Origin: Gambelia wislizenii
Lineage: Eukaryota > Chordata > Lepidosauria > Squamata > Crotaphytidae
Assembly (NCBI GenBank): GCA_030847615.1
Contig: JAUMIR010000005.1
Span: 238,738,645 to 238,802,644 of the forward strand
Length of the DNA: 64,000 nucleotides
Direction of reading: 5' to 3'
Shown: one piece after another, positions 1 to 12,355 of the stretch
Layout of the letters: every line of letters starts with the position of its first letter
How positions within the stretch are numbered: position 1 is the first letter of the stretch
Made by a program: the position numbers and the translations under genes
Notes under the pieces: generated by a model
What the model was told of the DNA's origin: nothing
What the model saw: the letters and a program-made list of their open reading frames with translations, nothing else
The model's database searches: none

Positions 1-95
1 TTTGGTCTTAGGACTGATCCAGCACACCTCTTCTTACCTTCTGATATATTTCCCCAATATATTATGATTCCTACGGCTGTTTCACTTACTTTCAG

Positions 96-195
96 AACAC
101 TCCTGCAGCAACTGCAGAGACTCCAAGCCATGGTGGCTGGCAAAGTGTCGCGCTCATGTAAAGCCGCAAGCACACAGACAGGGACCTGCATTATG
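96..195 (+). CDS. CREB3L2: CREB3L2 exon: end of leucine zipper and start of membrane segment
   Basis: The exon is preceded by a pyrimidine-rich tract ending TTTCAG and followed by the donor GTAAGC at 196. It enters with one base that completes a codon, then encodes [10 protein letters not shown] and [10 protein letters not shown], and ends in phase 0 after TGTCIM. The leucine spacing fits the end of a coiled-coil zipper. The following intron is 196-1855. Confidence 0.92.
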
Positions 196-3100
196 GTAAG
201 CTTCTTCCATTTGTGGCATTTCTTCAGAACTTGGAAAATGTCCTGGTTTTTTGCACTATGGCTACCAGAATCCACCAGTCCCCATGGCCACTCACTAAAG
301 GTGTTTGGGAGCTGTGTTGTATCAGTGTTCATGCTAATAGGGGGATTCTGGAGATTGTGCAAAAAAACGTAACTTTTCCAAGATTTGCTTTCTCCTTCAC
401 TGGCTGTTCTTATTGGTCTAATGCAGGAGTATGCAAAGTGTAGCCTGTGTGCTTCATGCAAAGTGTAGCCTGTGTACTTGACCCCCTTTTTGCAGACCCT
501 AGCACATGCTGAGGATGAGTACCAGGACAGAATTTGGCAGTTTGAGGCAGTGTTTAGTTTTGTATGGGACAGAACTTTGAAATGTTACCTTCTTAGACTA
601 CCACTCCTAGAATGTCCTTACCAGCCTAGCTACAGTTAGACCTTAACTTTCTTAGGTGACAGAATATGCTGGCTTGGAGACTGGCAGCTCTGAAAAAAAG
701 CCAATTGTGGTGAAGAAAATTGCCTCATTAATTTCAGTTACCTGTCTATTTTCCCCCCGTCCCTTTCTGTCCTGAAATAATTGTCTTGTATTTATTTTGT
801 GGGTTTCCCCTCTCCACAATTACATGCGTGAATGATTTCTTTTTTAAAAAAACAGTAAATAAAAGTTTTAGTTGTGCTCTATATGAAAAGCTGACTTGGA
901 ATAATCCTGCTAGACTGAAAAACTTTTTCTTGGTGTCTTTGCTTTTCTTAGGTGGGGAGTATTCAAATATGAGATTCCATCAGCTGCATTATGAAGTGTT
1001 TTGTCCATAAGCTCTGTTCCATCTTCCCATAGATTAGCTTTACATATTAGATCAAATCTGAATGTGCTTCTATTTCCTTGCTGTGTTAATCCAACAGGAG
1101 AAATTGCTTTAAAATGGTTGTTCCTATATCTACCAATCAAATACCCTTCATGTTCTTATTATTCTTTCCCTCCTGCACAAGCCTTCACACTTCCAATTTT
1201 TTAAATACATGGGTGTCCATCAGCACAAGTAGCAGGGAAAGCGCCCACTGTGATGTTATGAAACAGCATTGAAATTCACATCACAATCTAGTCTAGCCGA
1301 GATGGATTTCTTACCTTTTAAAGTTTTGTGAGCAAGTAGCTCATCTGAGCAGAATGGCTGCAGAGCTTCCAGGGCTGCCATATTAATGTAAGTGTGGCTC
1401 TTGCTAGACTGCATTTGTGCAAGAAGACTTACAATTACAGCCATCATATCAAATGATGAATATACCTCAGCACAAGGGGAGGAAAACCCTTTGAAATGAC
1501 ATGTTACTTGCCTGGATTTGATATGAATTTTTCTGTATTTATGTTCAAACAAAGAGGCTTTCTATAGATCAGTGTGGTATAGTGGTTAGAGCATTGGGCT
1601 ACGACTCAGGAGACCAGGGTTTGAATGTCCGCTTGGCCATGAACACCCACTGGGTGCCCTCCAGGCAAGTCACACTCTCTTAGCCTCAGAGGAAGGCAAA
1701 GGCAAACCCCTTCTGAACAAATCTTGCCAAGAAAACCCCATGATAGGTTTGCCTTAGGGTCACCATAAGTCAGAAACTTGAAGCACACAACAAGAATGAA
1801 GAGGCTTTGCTCCCCCGCCCATGTCTAATTGTACATGTATATCCTTTCCTGCTAGGTGGTGGTATTATGCTTTGCCATTACTTTTGGCAGCTTCTCCCAG
1901 ATTTATGGACCTAATTCCTCCATCACAAAGGCGGTACTGCCAACCCAACATTCCACACCAGAACCATATGCCGCCTCTATAGGTGAGTAAGCAGGCTACC
2001 ATTCCTCTGTGGTTGTTTGGTTCCTCATGCAGCCTTTCTCTAGTCTTGGGTCTTCTAAGATTGTTGGACCAGAACTCCCACTACCGTCAACACATGAGGA
2101 CAGTGGTCAGAGCTTATGAGAGCTGTTGTCTAGTCCAACAACATGTGGGGACCAAAGGCTGGGAAAGCCTGGTGTCCTAAAGGAAAGGATGATAAAGTTT
2201 GTCTAGGATGCTAGAACTCCTTGAGAAGTGGCTTAACAGGATTTTGGGACACAAGCTAGTTGTGGGATAAACAGGAAACAGAGGTGAATCCTGCTTCCTC
2301 TTTCTATGTGGTTGATTCAATAAAGGGCATGAGAGTTGTGTAATCAGGGATGACTCACTCTGGGGTTGTTGTTGGCCAACATATGGCTGCCATTTGTCAC
2401 TTCAGGCCTTCAGAATCCATGGCACCAGCAGCCATGAAGAGACAGCTCAGCCTGTTTTGGGAGGAGATTGCAAAGTTTATTTCTGAGGTCCAGTTCAGAC
2501 ACCTTTCAGGGACGGCTCATGGTTCACTGGTGGGGTAGATACTTGTCACACAACATGTTTAGTCTTTGTCATTATCCAGTTACAATGCTGTTGAGTAACA
2601 GAGCCAGGAAGGGGGAGAGCCCTCCCTGAATGGTATAAGCAGCAGCTTATATATTCTATTTGCAAATTCCCCACAAATGCAACTTTAGGGTCATCACTCA
2701 GTGGCTCTAAGTACAGAAGATTGCTGATGTTCCATGGCTGACATTTCCACTTTCTGGTTAGAAGGACTGAGTAAGAGGTTTCCTTCTCTGATACTTTGGA
2801 GACTTCATCAGTTTATGATCAACCAATGTAGAGGCCTATATGTCTGCAAGGAACCATGTTAATGAAGGCTAGACCGGTATATAAGACAGTTTCATAAGTT
2901 CCTATGTTGGCAGCCCTAAGCTCAAGCAGACTCTTTTCACTCCACTTAAATAGCTGTCTTGAAAATGATGAACTTCTCTGATATCCCAGCACCATATTGA
3001 TATCCCATATGTATGCCTCTGACTGCTTGTCATCCCGTCTCCCTCCTTTTTTCTGCACAGTGAGGTCAAGAAGCCTGCTAATTTATGATGGGGCTCCCCT

Positions 3101-5031
3101 ACTGGAGGAACAGCACTTCTCTGATCGGAGCAGTAGCTGGGACAGGCGCTTGGAGGCCTCCACACATTCAGCCCTATCTTTGGAATCTGTGGCCAGGTCT
3201 CATCATGACCAAGTCATGGAGATCATGATAGCTAATGAGACAAGGCTAGAGAAATCCATGCTGGTGGAGCTGCAACAGCACAGGTAAGCAAGAGGGGCTC
3301 ATTAACCCAATTTGGATTGTGTTGTGGAACTTTCCCCATTTGCTCTGGAGAAAGCAGCCACTGCTCTAGTAAATGGGAAGAAAGTGGGGGCCAGTGCACC
3401 TCAAAATTGTCTCTTTGCTTGGAATACAGTGGAAAGCTGACACGCTTAGATGCAACTTGCAGCTGACCAGTATGGGTGATGAAGGGAAAGGTCAATGGTT
3501 CACCATAAGGCCAAAATAAGATAAAGCCATGCTAAAGGAAAAGTATTCTGAATCAAGGACATTTTTTGAAGCTGCAGAGTAATTATGTTAAGGGCAGTGC
3601 GCTGGGTTTACTGGTTTTGGTGGGAAAGCCTCCCAGGCACTAACTCTCTGCAGGACCTTATATGCTAAAGGTTTTAAAAATGGAAAATTAACCAGAGTGA
3701 CTCCGATTGAAAGAAATTAGGTTGAGGATGAGCTGATTTTGCAGCAAAAACAACTATTTTTTTAAAAGACAGAAAAGGATAACAGTAGAAACCAGCAGAA
3801 GTCTATATTTAATACAAGCTGTTTCTAAGCTGTTTCTCAAAGTAGAAGGGGTTTTTATACACAGTTTTATACACAAGTGCCAAAATACTACTTCTGACCA
3901 ATCTAAGTGAGCAAGCGGGTGACTAGAGGGCTGAGGGTGCAGCTATGCTTAAGGGTCTACAGGATTTTCTCACCCTTTGTTGCAAAGAAGATTCCAGGTC
4001 TGGGGATAGCTTCTGAGGGCTTCTTATAAGTGTGAAAAGAGAGAGTCTTTCTTTCTGGGTGGGGAATGTTATTCTGTTGGAAGGTTTGAAAGGCCCCATA
4101 TGCTTAGAGTGATGTATGCAAAGCCTGTGGCTTGTGTGCAATGGGCAGATGTGAATGAGACCTCTGCCTTTCACTCTCTTGGCATGGTAATGACTCGTCT
4201 GGGAGACAAACAATGGAGCTGCATACCTTGAGACAATGCCAATCAGGTATAGACCTTTGCCCTATTTAGGGTTGCCCAGTATCTCTGGAAACTGACAATA
4301 TCTTACAGTGGTTGTGTGTGTGTGTACCAGTCTGAGTCAGTTTGGCAGAGTGTAGGTAAGCACTGATTGCTGTCAGTTAGACCATTTTCTTGTCAACAGG
4401 AGGGAAGGAAATTCCAGTTTGTACAATAAAATCAGGCATGACTTTCCAAGATGGCCAGGGGATCCAGGCTTTTCACTGCCCTACTCTTCCAATATATGTA
4501 TCTTACAATGTGTGCAGACTCAGGCAATAGACAGCCCCCTGCATTAAGCAGCATAGTCTACTTGTAATTCAGATTTGTTGAATTAACTCTTAACAATCAA
4601 GCTCTTAAGAATTTCCAGGAAAAGTAGATTAAGCATTACCAGAGCCTTCTGACTACGATTGACTAACTGGCACTTCCTGCTAATAACAATAACAATGTGA
4701 AATGTAAGGAAAAGGTTCAACATGAATTATTTTTAGTCAGTGCTTGCTTGATAATTCCATTATGGCTTAATGGCTGCTGTTTTGTGATAGAATAATATCT
4801 CTCCAGTATCCTCCTGTGATTTGATATGTGTTGTTGTATGCTGTTGCTAGATACATTTCAAAACTGCTATAAATGGGAAAGTATATATTAACTTTGGTGC
4901 CAGATTGCTCTGATTGAGTGCTGACATCTGGACTGGGACTATGTTGTTAAATAAGCTGCTGTCTTCAATTCACTATCACTCAGTTCTTGAAGCCAAAACT
5001 GGACAAGTTTCTCCTTCAGTGTACAGAACTT

Positions 5032-5074
<43 letters not shown>

Positions 5075-6055
5075 TTTGGTCCAGAGAGAACATATTTCAG
5101 TGGTCAAGATAAGGCTCTCGTGCAATTTAAAGACATTGTAGTCTAATTAATTGTATTAATTTGAGTTGATCAGCCAATTGAATCTACGTGTATTTACACA
5201 TGAGGGAAAACTATGGTACCAAGTGAGGAGAAAAGTGTATCATTTTTAAGGTTTGCTTTTTGCTCTTACATGGTGCATAAACAACGTCACGGCAGGCATT
5301 TCCCTTTTTCTTTCATGTACAGCTGGGATGTTAAATCTGCCATTTTAACAGAAAGTGGTAAAAAACCCAATAATAGTAATAATTAGGATAAAATAAAATA
5401 TGTTTTAATTTTTAAAACAGTGCAATCCTATGAATGACTACTCAGAATTAAGTCCTCATTGAGTTCAATGGGACTCACTTCCAGGGGCAAATAATTGCAG
5501 CCTAATTGAGTGAGTTGGGTGCATGCTTTGCACTTCAAAAGTCCCAGGTTCAACCCTGGCATCTCTGGTTATACAGAGATCTTGGGTACCAAAAGTGGAA
5601 AAGATGGTTCAGTGGTTAATGCCTGTACTGCAGCCACAATGTTATGAGTTCGAGCCCAAAGGGCTCCAAGGTTGACTCAGCCTTTCATCCTCCGTAGATC
5701 AGTAAAATGAATGCCCAGCTTGTTGGGGACAATTAGCTAAACACACTGTAAACTGCTTAGGGAGTGTTTGCACTGATAAGTGGTATAGAAATATCAATGC
5801 TATTACTATAATGCTGTGCTGTCTTAGACCTGTCTGCTATGCCGTGTAGCTGTGTTAAATACAATAAAATGTTAGTAATAATAGTAGAAGCTTTCTGTAC
5901 AGATCAGTTTCTTTGGCTGCAAATGCTTCAATGTGCAACGTAGTAACCAGACTTCTTTTCCAATCTTTAATTATTATAGGGTCAACTCAGAGCTGGATGC
6001 AAATGAAACATTAAAGATCATCGAAATTGACAGAAGAATGAATGCTACATCTTAA
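96..6055 (+). CDS. CREB3L2: CREB3L2, last four coding exons (C-terminal part)
   Basis: Joined exons 96-195, 1856-1982, 3061-3283 and 5980-6055 give about 174 codons ending in TAA. The splice phases agree throughout and all junctions are AG/GT. The product is the C-terminal third of an ER-resident bZIP factor (BBF2H7) that is cleaved by site-1 and site-2 proteases under ER stress to drive secretory-pathway and cartilage genes. Seen in the sequence: the end of a leucine zipper ([10 protein letters not shown]), a hydrophobic membrane segment ([16 protein letters not shown]), an RxxL site-1 protease-type site (RSLL, within VRSRSLLIY) just past the membrane, and a lumenal tail with four N-glycosylation sequons (NSS, NET, NET, NAT). 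The DNA-binding region lies upstream, outside the window. The match to the human C-terminus was made from memory, not by alignment. The lumenal middle (exon 3061-3283) is the most diverged part. Confidence 0.93.
226..387. mobile_element. Short inverted-repeat DNA transposon (MITE A)
   Basis: The left end reads AACTTGGAAAATGTCCTGG and the right end, reverse-complemented, begins with a similar TCTTGGAAAAGTTACG. The ends also mirror each other further in (TACCAGAATCC / GGATTCTGG). Related copies lie at 27381-27526, 57556-57646 and 61413-61541. Terminal-repeat layout suggests a non-autonomous hAT-like element, but no target duplication was resolved. Confidence 0.6.
400..1569. other. CREB3L2 intron sequence, no recognised feature
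   Basis: AT-rich intronic DNA between the MITE at 226-387 and the SINE at 1571. I see no exon-like reading frame with splice sites and no repeat I can name. Confidence 0.5.
1571..1792 (+). mobile_element. Sauria-type SINE
   Basis: The tRNA-like head contains the box A-like GGTATAGTGGTTAGAGC and a box B-like GGTTTGAATG. It is followed by a body with GAGGAAGGCAAAGGCAAACC and a BovB-like tail (CACCATAAGTCAGAAACTTG) ending in CACACAACAAG. This layout is diagnostic of squamate SINEs moved by BovB LINE machinery. The copy lies in a CREB3L2 intron. Confidence 0.85.
1856..1982 (+). CDS. CREB3L2: CREB3L2 exon: transmembrane segment and proximal lumenal region
   Basis: The acceptor is TGCTAG and the donor GTGAGT at 1983. 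The exon encodes [18 protein letters not shown] followed by a PNSSITK stretch with an N-glycosylation sequon, and ends one base into a codon. The hydrophobic run is the signal-anchor membrane helix that holds the precursor in the ER and is the presumed site-2 protease substrate. The following intron is 1983-3060. Confidence 0.92.
2035..2168. mobile_element. Degraded hAT-like MITE (MITE B family)
   Basis: Contains TTGTTGGACCAGAACTCCC at the left and the mirrored GTCCAACAACATGTGG at the right. This is the common reptile inverted repeat whose consensus ends read GTGGCCCTCCAGATGTTGTT. The copy is diverged. Confidence 0.5.
2170..3060. other. CREB3L2 intron, no recognised feature
   Basis: Ordinary intronic sequence up to the splice acceptor at 3060. 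I can support no repeat or RNA here. Confidence 0.5.
3061..3283 (+). CDS. CREB3L2: CREB3L2 exon: lumenal domain with site-1 protease-type site
   Basis: The acceptor is CTGCACAG and the donor GTAAGC at 3284. The first two bases complete the valine codon split across the junction. The exon encodes [17 protein letters not shown] and, near the end, [18 protein letters not shown]. The latter resembles the conserved NET-LEKS-L-ELQQH block of human CREB3L2. The serine- and histidine-rich middle is poorly conserved in my recollection of the family. Confidence 0.92.
3284..5979. other. CREB3L2 last intron
   Basis: Last intron of the gene. It holds a (TC)n tract with a T-run at about 5033-5078, a short inverted-repeat element around 5418-5515 (TGCAATCCTATGAATGACTA at the left, mirrored at the right by TTGCAGCC) and the SINE-derived stretch at 5512-5815. 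Nothing else is recognised. Confidence 0.6.
5512..5815 (+). mobile_element. Two abutting SINE remnants
   Basis: 5512-5600 resembles a tRNA-headed SINE (GCATGCTTTGCACTTCAAAA, then CCCAGGTTCAACCCTGGC, box B-like). From about 5601 a second, MIR-like SINE follows with GAGTTCGAGCCC, TTGACTCAGCCTTTCATCC and AGTAAAATGAATGCCCAGC, ending in the L2-like tail TGGTATAGAAATATCAATGC. A related second element is at 30385-30545. Confidence 0.65.
5980..6055 (+). CDS. CREB3L2: CREB3L2 final coding exon and stop codon
   Basis: The acceptor is ATTATAG. The first base completes the arginine codon begun at 3282-3283. The exon encodes [19 protein letters not shown] and then MNATS before TAA (6053-6055). The NETLK and DRR elements match the C-terminus of mammalian CREB3L2. 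Two further glycosylation sequons (NET, NAT) are present. Confidence 0.92.
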
Positions 6056-6427
6056 AAAGAATTTTTAAATGGGGCGGGGGGATCTTCTTTCCAACCAAAG
6101 GTCTGAGGAACTTTTCATTGTCAGTTGATCCAAAGCACTTGTCTGATCCCTGCAATGGTTTACAGGAAAGTGACTTTGTTCTGGAGTTCCTATTCTTTTT
6201 CTTCCCTGTCCCCCCAATTTTACAATTTACACCATTCACTTTGACTTTTCACTCCTACCACCCCAAGGGAAGGAGTCTAAAGGCAGCAAGTGCTAAGAAA
6301 ATGCTTGCTGGTGAGGATAGGATGGGAGTTGGCACGTCTCCTACTTGAGGTACAGAATGGATAACCAAGCAGTCTTTGCATCCCTGTAAAAAGTTGTAGA
6401 TGTCTTGTCTCTGTTCTCTTACAGTGT

Positions 6428-6433
6428 AATAAA
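6428..6433 (+). terminator. CREB3L2: Candidate proximal poly(A) signal of CREB3L2
   Basis: AATAAA lies 373 bases after the stop codon. It could give a short-3'UTR isoform. Chance occurrence in AT-rich DNA is also possible. Confidence 0.3.
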
Positions 6434-7265
6434 ATCTGTTAAAAGGGTAGAAACCAAGAACTGCCTCACACAATTGGGCAAAGGGTGACTTTACATGATC
6501 AAGTGTTTGTTTGTTTTAAACAGGGAAATGTAACTACAAGATGAAAAATATCTAAAATGTTTCAGGGGTAGTTTATTCTTAACTATGGAGGTCCCAATTT
6601 GATGAAGTAGAAACACAATCCCAGGAAAGGCTATTTTGTTCCTTCAGTAGAACCATATAGTATCTCTGTCATATTTTAGTTGTGAAAGTGGATACAAATG
6701 GACATCTAATAAAGTTCTGGCAAAACATAATGGCATTTCATGGGGGAAGGGAAAGATCGATCTACCTTCACCCATAATTAACCTTAATAGTGTAACAGTA
6801 TGAGAACATCAGGAACCATCACTAGGTATGTTTTTTTAAAAAAAAATCTCATAAGAATTAACAGTTTCAGAATTATTTTCACCTCATGGTGATATCTCCC
6901 TGTAAATATTAGGAAAATGTACACTTGCCTTGTATTATGTTTTAGCCAATTGACTCTGATAGTGTAGGAAAGGGATATAATAAACATAAATGATTTGGCT
7001 AAAGCCCTGGTATGTATAATGGTGCAACTTGAGTGTATCCTTCAAATAATATTACATTTTATTAGATGGACCCGGAATGCCCTGGCCTCACCAGGGCCAT
7101 TAACAACTAGGAGATGGGATTACTGCATATTAGACTGCCAAATTCTCCAACTAGGAAAGCTAAATGCTCTGAATTGACTGTGAGTGCGGGGATGGGGTGG
7201 GATTCATGCCTTTTGACCAATCCTTTGACGGTAGACAGGGACTATGATAAATGAAAGCCAAAGTA

Positions 7266-7495
7266 GCGGACTAGCTAGAAGGTCGGGCTTGAACTGTAGA
7301 GACCAAGCTCAGATCTCCATTTGGCCATGAAGCCCATTTCCCTCTCAGCAACCTTGGACTAGTCAGCATCTCCAAGCCTCACCTACTTCACAGGGCTTTT
7401 GTGAGGATAAAATAGGTAGGGAGAGAACCTGTGTACACTGCTTTGAACTCCTTGGAGAAAAGGTGGGATACACACAAGAAAATTTAAATGAATAC
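7266..7495 (+). mobile_element. tRNA-derived SINE with L2-like tail
   Basis: Has GGACTAGCTAGAAGG, TTGGCCATGAAGCCC, CTTGGACTAGTCAGC and CTACTTCACAGGGCTTTTGTG. It ends in the LINE-like tail GCTTTGAACTCCTTGGAGAA followed by AAGGTGGGATAC. A related copy lies inverted at 49520-49745. Confidence 0.6.
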
Positions 7496-8508
7496 TCTAT
7501 TCAGTGTTGGTTAAAGTTGTCCCTCTTAAGACAGGGCTGGATATACTTGGCTGAGTCCCCAGACCTAATTTCAGAATAGCAACATGGCGGGGGAAAGGAA
7601 GATGGTGACATGAAAGGCACATGAAATGCTTCTTAAGAAGGAGAAAGAAACACAGGAACATGAGGTCAGTATTACTGAACGTGGTCTCGTAGCTGTGCCT
7701 CTTTCTCTTCCTTTACATTTTCTGTTCCTTCATACTATTGCAAGTCTGACATATTTCCCTGACTTTCCCAATATACCTTTTCATGAAAAGTGGGCAAGCT
7801 CAGTTAGTCTCTCACTGCCTAGTTTGCCTAAGAGAAGGTGGCGCCTGAATCAAAACTGTTTGCAATCCAGTGGTCCATTTTTGCTGGTTTATCATCTGGT
7901 CAGGATTTCTGGTTGCTAAGATTCCCCTGCCATCCCTACTCCCTTCTGTTGTAAATAGTATTTATTAGTTCTTGTTGTTTTTGTAACTTCAGCTGGCAGC
8001 TGGAATGACCAGCTGAAGTGGTAAAATCCTTCATAAATAGTCTTGGTGATCTTTGAGAAACCTCCAATATTTGTGTTAGGCTCCTGGCATTAATTTTTTG
8101 TAATAGGAAAAGCGATCATTTTTCTCCAAGTTTCTTTCCATCCCCATATTTCCCTCCCTCCTTTTTTTTACTATTTGTGCTTGTTTTTCAAGCACTTATT
8201 GCAGTGAAAGCCAGTAAAGGTTTCATTCTCCTATTTTATTTGCAAGTTCCAAGCCACTATAACCTGAAATGAGCACAGCATCCACACTGGTTGCCTGAGG
8301 CCAATTTTGTGATTAGAAAATTCAGTAGACATCTGCTACAATTCCCAAATAACTGGCAGTGGAGACGGTTTCTACAATTGCCTTTGTGTGTGTGCTCCTT
8401 TCTGTATCAGTCATCATCCCCTTCACACTATTCTGAGGGGCATAACTGGAAGAATGGACTAATCTTTAAAAAGCTAAGAAGAGAGCCCCACCTCCTGTAT
8501 CTGAAGTA

Positions 8509-8974
8509 TAGTTGTCCCTCCACGTTTGCGAGTCAAGCATTTATGGATTTGATTATTCACAGATTACTAAATACTGTATATTATTTCTAAGCATTTTCTA
8601 GGTCCTCCAGCATGATTCTATGGTATACTTCTGTCAGAAGTTCACCATAGATTTGCTCTGGACAACCTAGAGAGAATGCTACTCTAGGCATTTTTAAGCC
8701 CTCCAGCATGGTTCTATGGTCAAGAATCATGTTGGAGTATCTGCAGATGCCTAGAGAAGTGTTCTCCCTAGGAATCTCTCGGTCCCCCAACAGCACCCTA
8801 TGGTCAATTTCTGGTGGAAGCATACCACAGCATTGCACTGGAGGACTTACAAATGCCTAGAGAAGTGTTCTCTCAGGTAGAAAAAAAATAAAATAATGGG
8901 CCTATATTTGCTGTTTTCCCACTTTTGCAGGGATCCTCCACCCTAACCTTGGTGAAAGTTGAGGGCCAACTGTA
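8509..8974. mobile_element. Tigger-like (Tc1/mariner superfamily) MITE, copy 1
   Basis: Flanked by TA on both sides. The left end is TATAGTTGTCCCTCCACG and the right end GTTGAGGGCCAACTGTA, which are inverted versions of the same terminus. The interior repeats a theme (CCCTCCAGCATG..TCTATGG and GCCTAGAGAAGTGTTCTC, each twice), so it has grown by internal duplication. Confidence 0.75.
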
Positions 8975-11571
8975 AAACTGCTGTCAGGGGCCTCTGATAA
9001 ATACTTAGCTGTCTGCTTAGCTCTTTCTAAATGATGCTCTCAGTCACCCTTTGATGGGATGTTTTGGGAATGGGATGTACATGCAAGTGTCACTCTTAGA
9101 CAAGCCATGCTAATTTCATAACACAGTCATTGATTCTACATGTCTATAAACTGTTAGATGCTTAGAAAGCTGGTGGGTGAGTTACGCAAGGAGAAGGCAT
9201 TGTTTTGAACAGTGTATTTATGGAACTCAAGCATGAGGTCAGTTATGCTTCTTAATGAGTCACTTTAGTCCACGACTAAGTGACTAAAATATGTAGATAG
9301 GTTGTTTCCTTTGCCATGTACCGTATATACTTTAGTTCTACTGCTACTTTCCCCTTACCTTTTCTGCTTTTTGCTGTGCAAATGCAAAGGTATTTTATCC
9401 AGCATGGGCTTGCAAGACAGATTTCAGCTGACATAAATTGGTGATTTTTCCTTTTTACACCATGCTGGAGATCTAACTCTTTTCTTTGGCTATATTTAGA
9501 AACATTGTCCAATTTTTTTATTATAAATTGAGGGTTAATGTCAAACTTTTTTTAAAAAAGCCCAACATACCCTTTTTGGAATAATTCAGCTTATGGGGTT
9601 TCTTTTGTTTCATTTTGTTTAAACCTTCAATTTTTAGGAGTCTAGACACAGTTTGGTTGTCAGTCAAATGAATGAGTAACATTAATTGCTACACTGGGCA
9701 AGATTTTCACAAAGAACCTGAGATCTTTAATGTCAGTAGACCATTGTGTAACCTCCCCCACCATCACTGTGCATAAGAGGCATAAGGTGTTGTATATTTA
9801 GCATTCTTCCCCCAACCAGTGACAAAAATAATTTGCCTGTAATTGGTAATTGGAAAAGGGCCATTTTTTCCCCTTGGAATTTTGAAAGTGAAACAGTAGG
9901 CCATTGAACAGGAGCAGCAGTCTACTGGAGAAAGAAGCCAAGCAGCACATATTTAAAGTTCCTGCTGAGGTCTTGCACCAGGGTTTTCATGTGTAAAACT
10001 TGCATTCAAGGCCCTGGGAACTATTGGTGCTCATATGTGGAGTCTTTTCCTTTCTTCCCAAATGTGTGGATTTATGGGAGGGACAGAGAATTTGTCATCC
10101 GAACAACTTCTACATTTATATAATAATGTTCCAGGAGAGGTGTTGTCAGAACACTGAGAGAAAAGAGAAGATATGAGATCTGTGTTTTATGCATCTGAGA
10201 GAGGCAATTTGTACCTAGCAAGTTCTATTGCTTAATGAAGTCCTACTGGATATTCTCTTCTTGTCCTCCTAAAAGGGAAAAGAAACAAAGAAAAGTTGTA
10301 AAAAGCAAAGCCCTGAAAAACCTTTTCTGATTAGCTTAGTTTTAAATACCTATAAATTAAGGGAAGATAATCCAACTTTTTCTCACCAATTATTTTTTTA
10401 AAAGATCATTTTCAGAGTCTTTTTCTTTCATAATAATTCTGAAAACAACATTCTGGTAGCACCTCAAAGGTGAATTAATTAATTATGACATGTAGAAGTG
10501 GAAGAATGGTAAAACTATGGGGTCAAATGGAAATGCAAACAGTACCATTTTGCTTAATAATTGAATTAATACTTAAATGTCTACAAAATAAGCACAGCAA
10601 GCAGTCACTACAGCAGTAATTGGCAGCAGCAAAATCATTGAAAGCCAACATTCCAGTTTTCCAAATGTAGTATCATGAGTCAAGCATGTAAGAAACTATT
10701 TAACAACCCAATTGGGGAGGGGGAAATCAGTGTATAATTTTTTATTTTTTTGCTTTCATAATTTCTCTGTGTAATTTGAGAGTTCTTTTTCTACTTTACA
10801 GTATTTTCCAGAACTATGGAGGTCCCTGGTGCAGAATTTTCAGTTAGCAACTCAAAATATTCAAATTAACCATGCTAAAATTCAAAGCTTTGTAGATCTA
10901 TCCCATCCCAGTTCTGGTTTGCCAGTCAATTGCCTGCTCCTGTCTCTTGAGAATATAGGGCGAAGGCAGGAGCAGGTGATATTCACTCTGTACACAAAAT
11001 GGTTTAGACCAGGAATGGGAAGAACTATAGCTGCACATTAGATAATGTTCTCCATTTGATTTGCTAAGTTAGGAGTTTTCAAAATGTTTGCCTCATAGAA
11101 CACAGTTAAAACCCCCTGTGCTAATGCAGATTTTTTTTTTTTTTAAACTAGGTCAGATAGTTTTTCTTCACACACTTCTCCCAGTTCCTCTGCAATTATT
11201 ACATGCAGGACTATGGATGGCTCTCCCACTTCTCATGATCCTGTATATTTTAATAGAAAGGAATGGGGACAAGAAAATAGTGATTAGTAGTGGATAGTCC
11301 ATAAGTGTCTCTTTAAGAAGTTTTTGGTTCAGAATCCTCATCTATGATGCTGTATTTCCAGGACTGTTTGATCATAACATGAGTTGCAAATCTGAAGTCA
11401 CAATATCCAAATAATTAACCCTTCTAGTTGTATAATAGTATACACCAATTGAGCATGTTCTTAATTTGGCTTGCTTCACTTGATGATATATATATTAATT
11501 TGTAACAGTAGCTGTGATGAAAATGTTTTTGTCTCTTTTTGTATGTAGAAATATGTGCTACTTATTTGAGT

Positions 11572-11585
11572 CTCTCTCTCTCTCT
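11572..11585. repeat. (TC)n microsatellite
   Basis: TCTCTCTCTCTCTCT directly upstream of the LINE fragment. Confidence 0.8.
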
Positions 11586-12115
11586 GGCTTTTCTTCGCAA
11601 ATGAAGATTCAGAAAGGACTCATCCCACGCTTTCTGCAAGCGCACTGATGACTAAAATGGCCAATCCGAGATAAACAAGTCCGGTTGCAGAAAGCACAGC
11701 AGAAGGTCTCCTTGGGTGATGTTTTTGGGTTGTGACTCTTTCTCCGTTGTCGTTTCTCTTCAAGACTTGTTCATTGTGAGTTCTCAAATAAGGCTGCAGC
11801 ATTGTGGATAGTGCGTCTCCATGCCTCCCGATGTGAGGCCAGGGCGGACCACTGTTGGTGATCAATTTGGCCGAGCCTGAGATGTTGTTTCAGGGAGTCT
11901 TTGTATCGCTTTTTTGGAGCGCCCCTCTTACGCTGACCCGTGGCGAGTTCACTGTAGAGTAGTATTTTTGGGAGGCGATGGTCCTCCATCCTAGAAACGT
12001 GCCCTGCCCAGCGCAGCCGCGTTCTCAATTTCATGGCCTCAATGCTGGTGATCCCTGCTTGCTCAAGGACAGCAACATTCGTTGAGTCTAATCCCCAGTA
12101 ATTTTGGTAACCTTT
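11584..12115 (-). mobile_element. 3' end of APE-type LINE (same family as 49.8-53.1 kb)
   Basis: The minus strand encodes the C-terminus of a LINE polyprotein: LEQAGITSIEAMKLRTRLRW, then AGHVSRMEDHRLPKILLYSE, then RKRGAPKKRYKDSLKQHL and IDHQQWSALASHREAWRR. The frame then shifts into a stretch with the pattern C-x2-C, SRIG, H, which looks like the zinc-finger-like tail found in several LINE clades. The clade is uncertain (possibly Ingi/Vingi-related). A shorter copy of the same 3' end lies on the + strand at 30087-30338. Confidence 0.75.
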
Positions 12116-12231
12116 CCTCAACAGCTTCTCTATTAATTCAGGCTTGGTATGTTCAGATAAGATTGATTAAACCCAGTCTTTACCTTAGGTGCTATTCATG
12201 TTACCCTGTATTCCACAAACAAATGCCTTTT

Positions 12232-12313
12232 ACATACCCACCAAATGTCCCGATTTGGCAGGGACAGTCCTGCTTAATGTTATATTGTCCCATTTTTTCA
12301 GCTGCTTTTAATG

Positions 12314-12355
<42 letters not shown>

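Noticed and set aside
1571..1620. Possible tRNA gene
   Set aside because: Box A- and B-like motifs belong to a SINE head. No complete cloverleaf with an acceptor stem is present.
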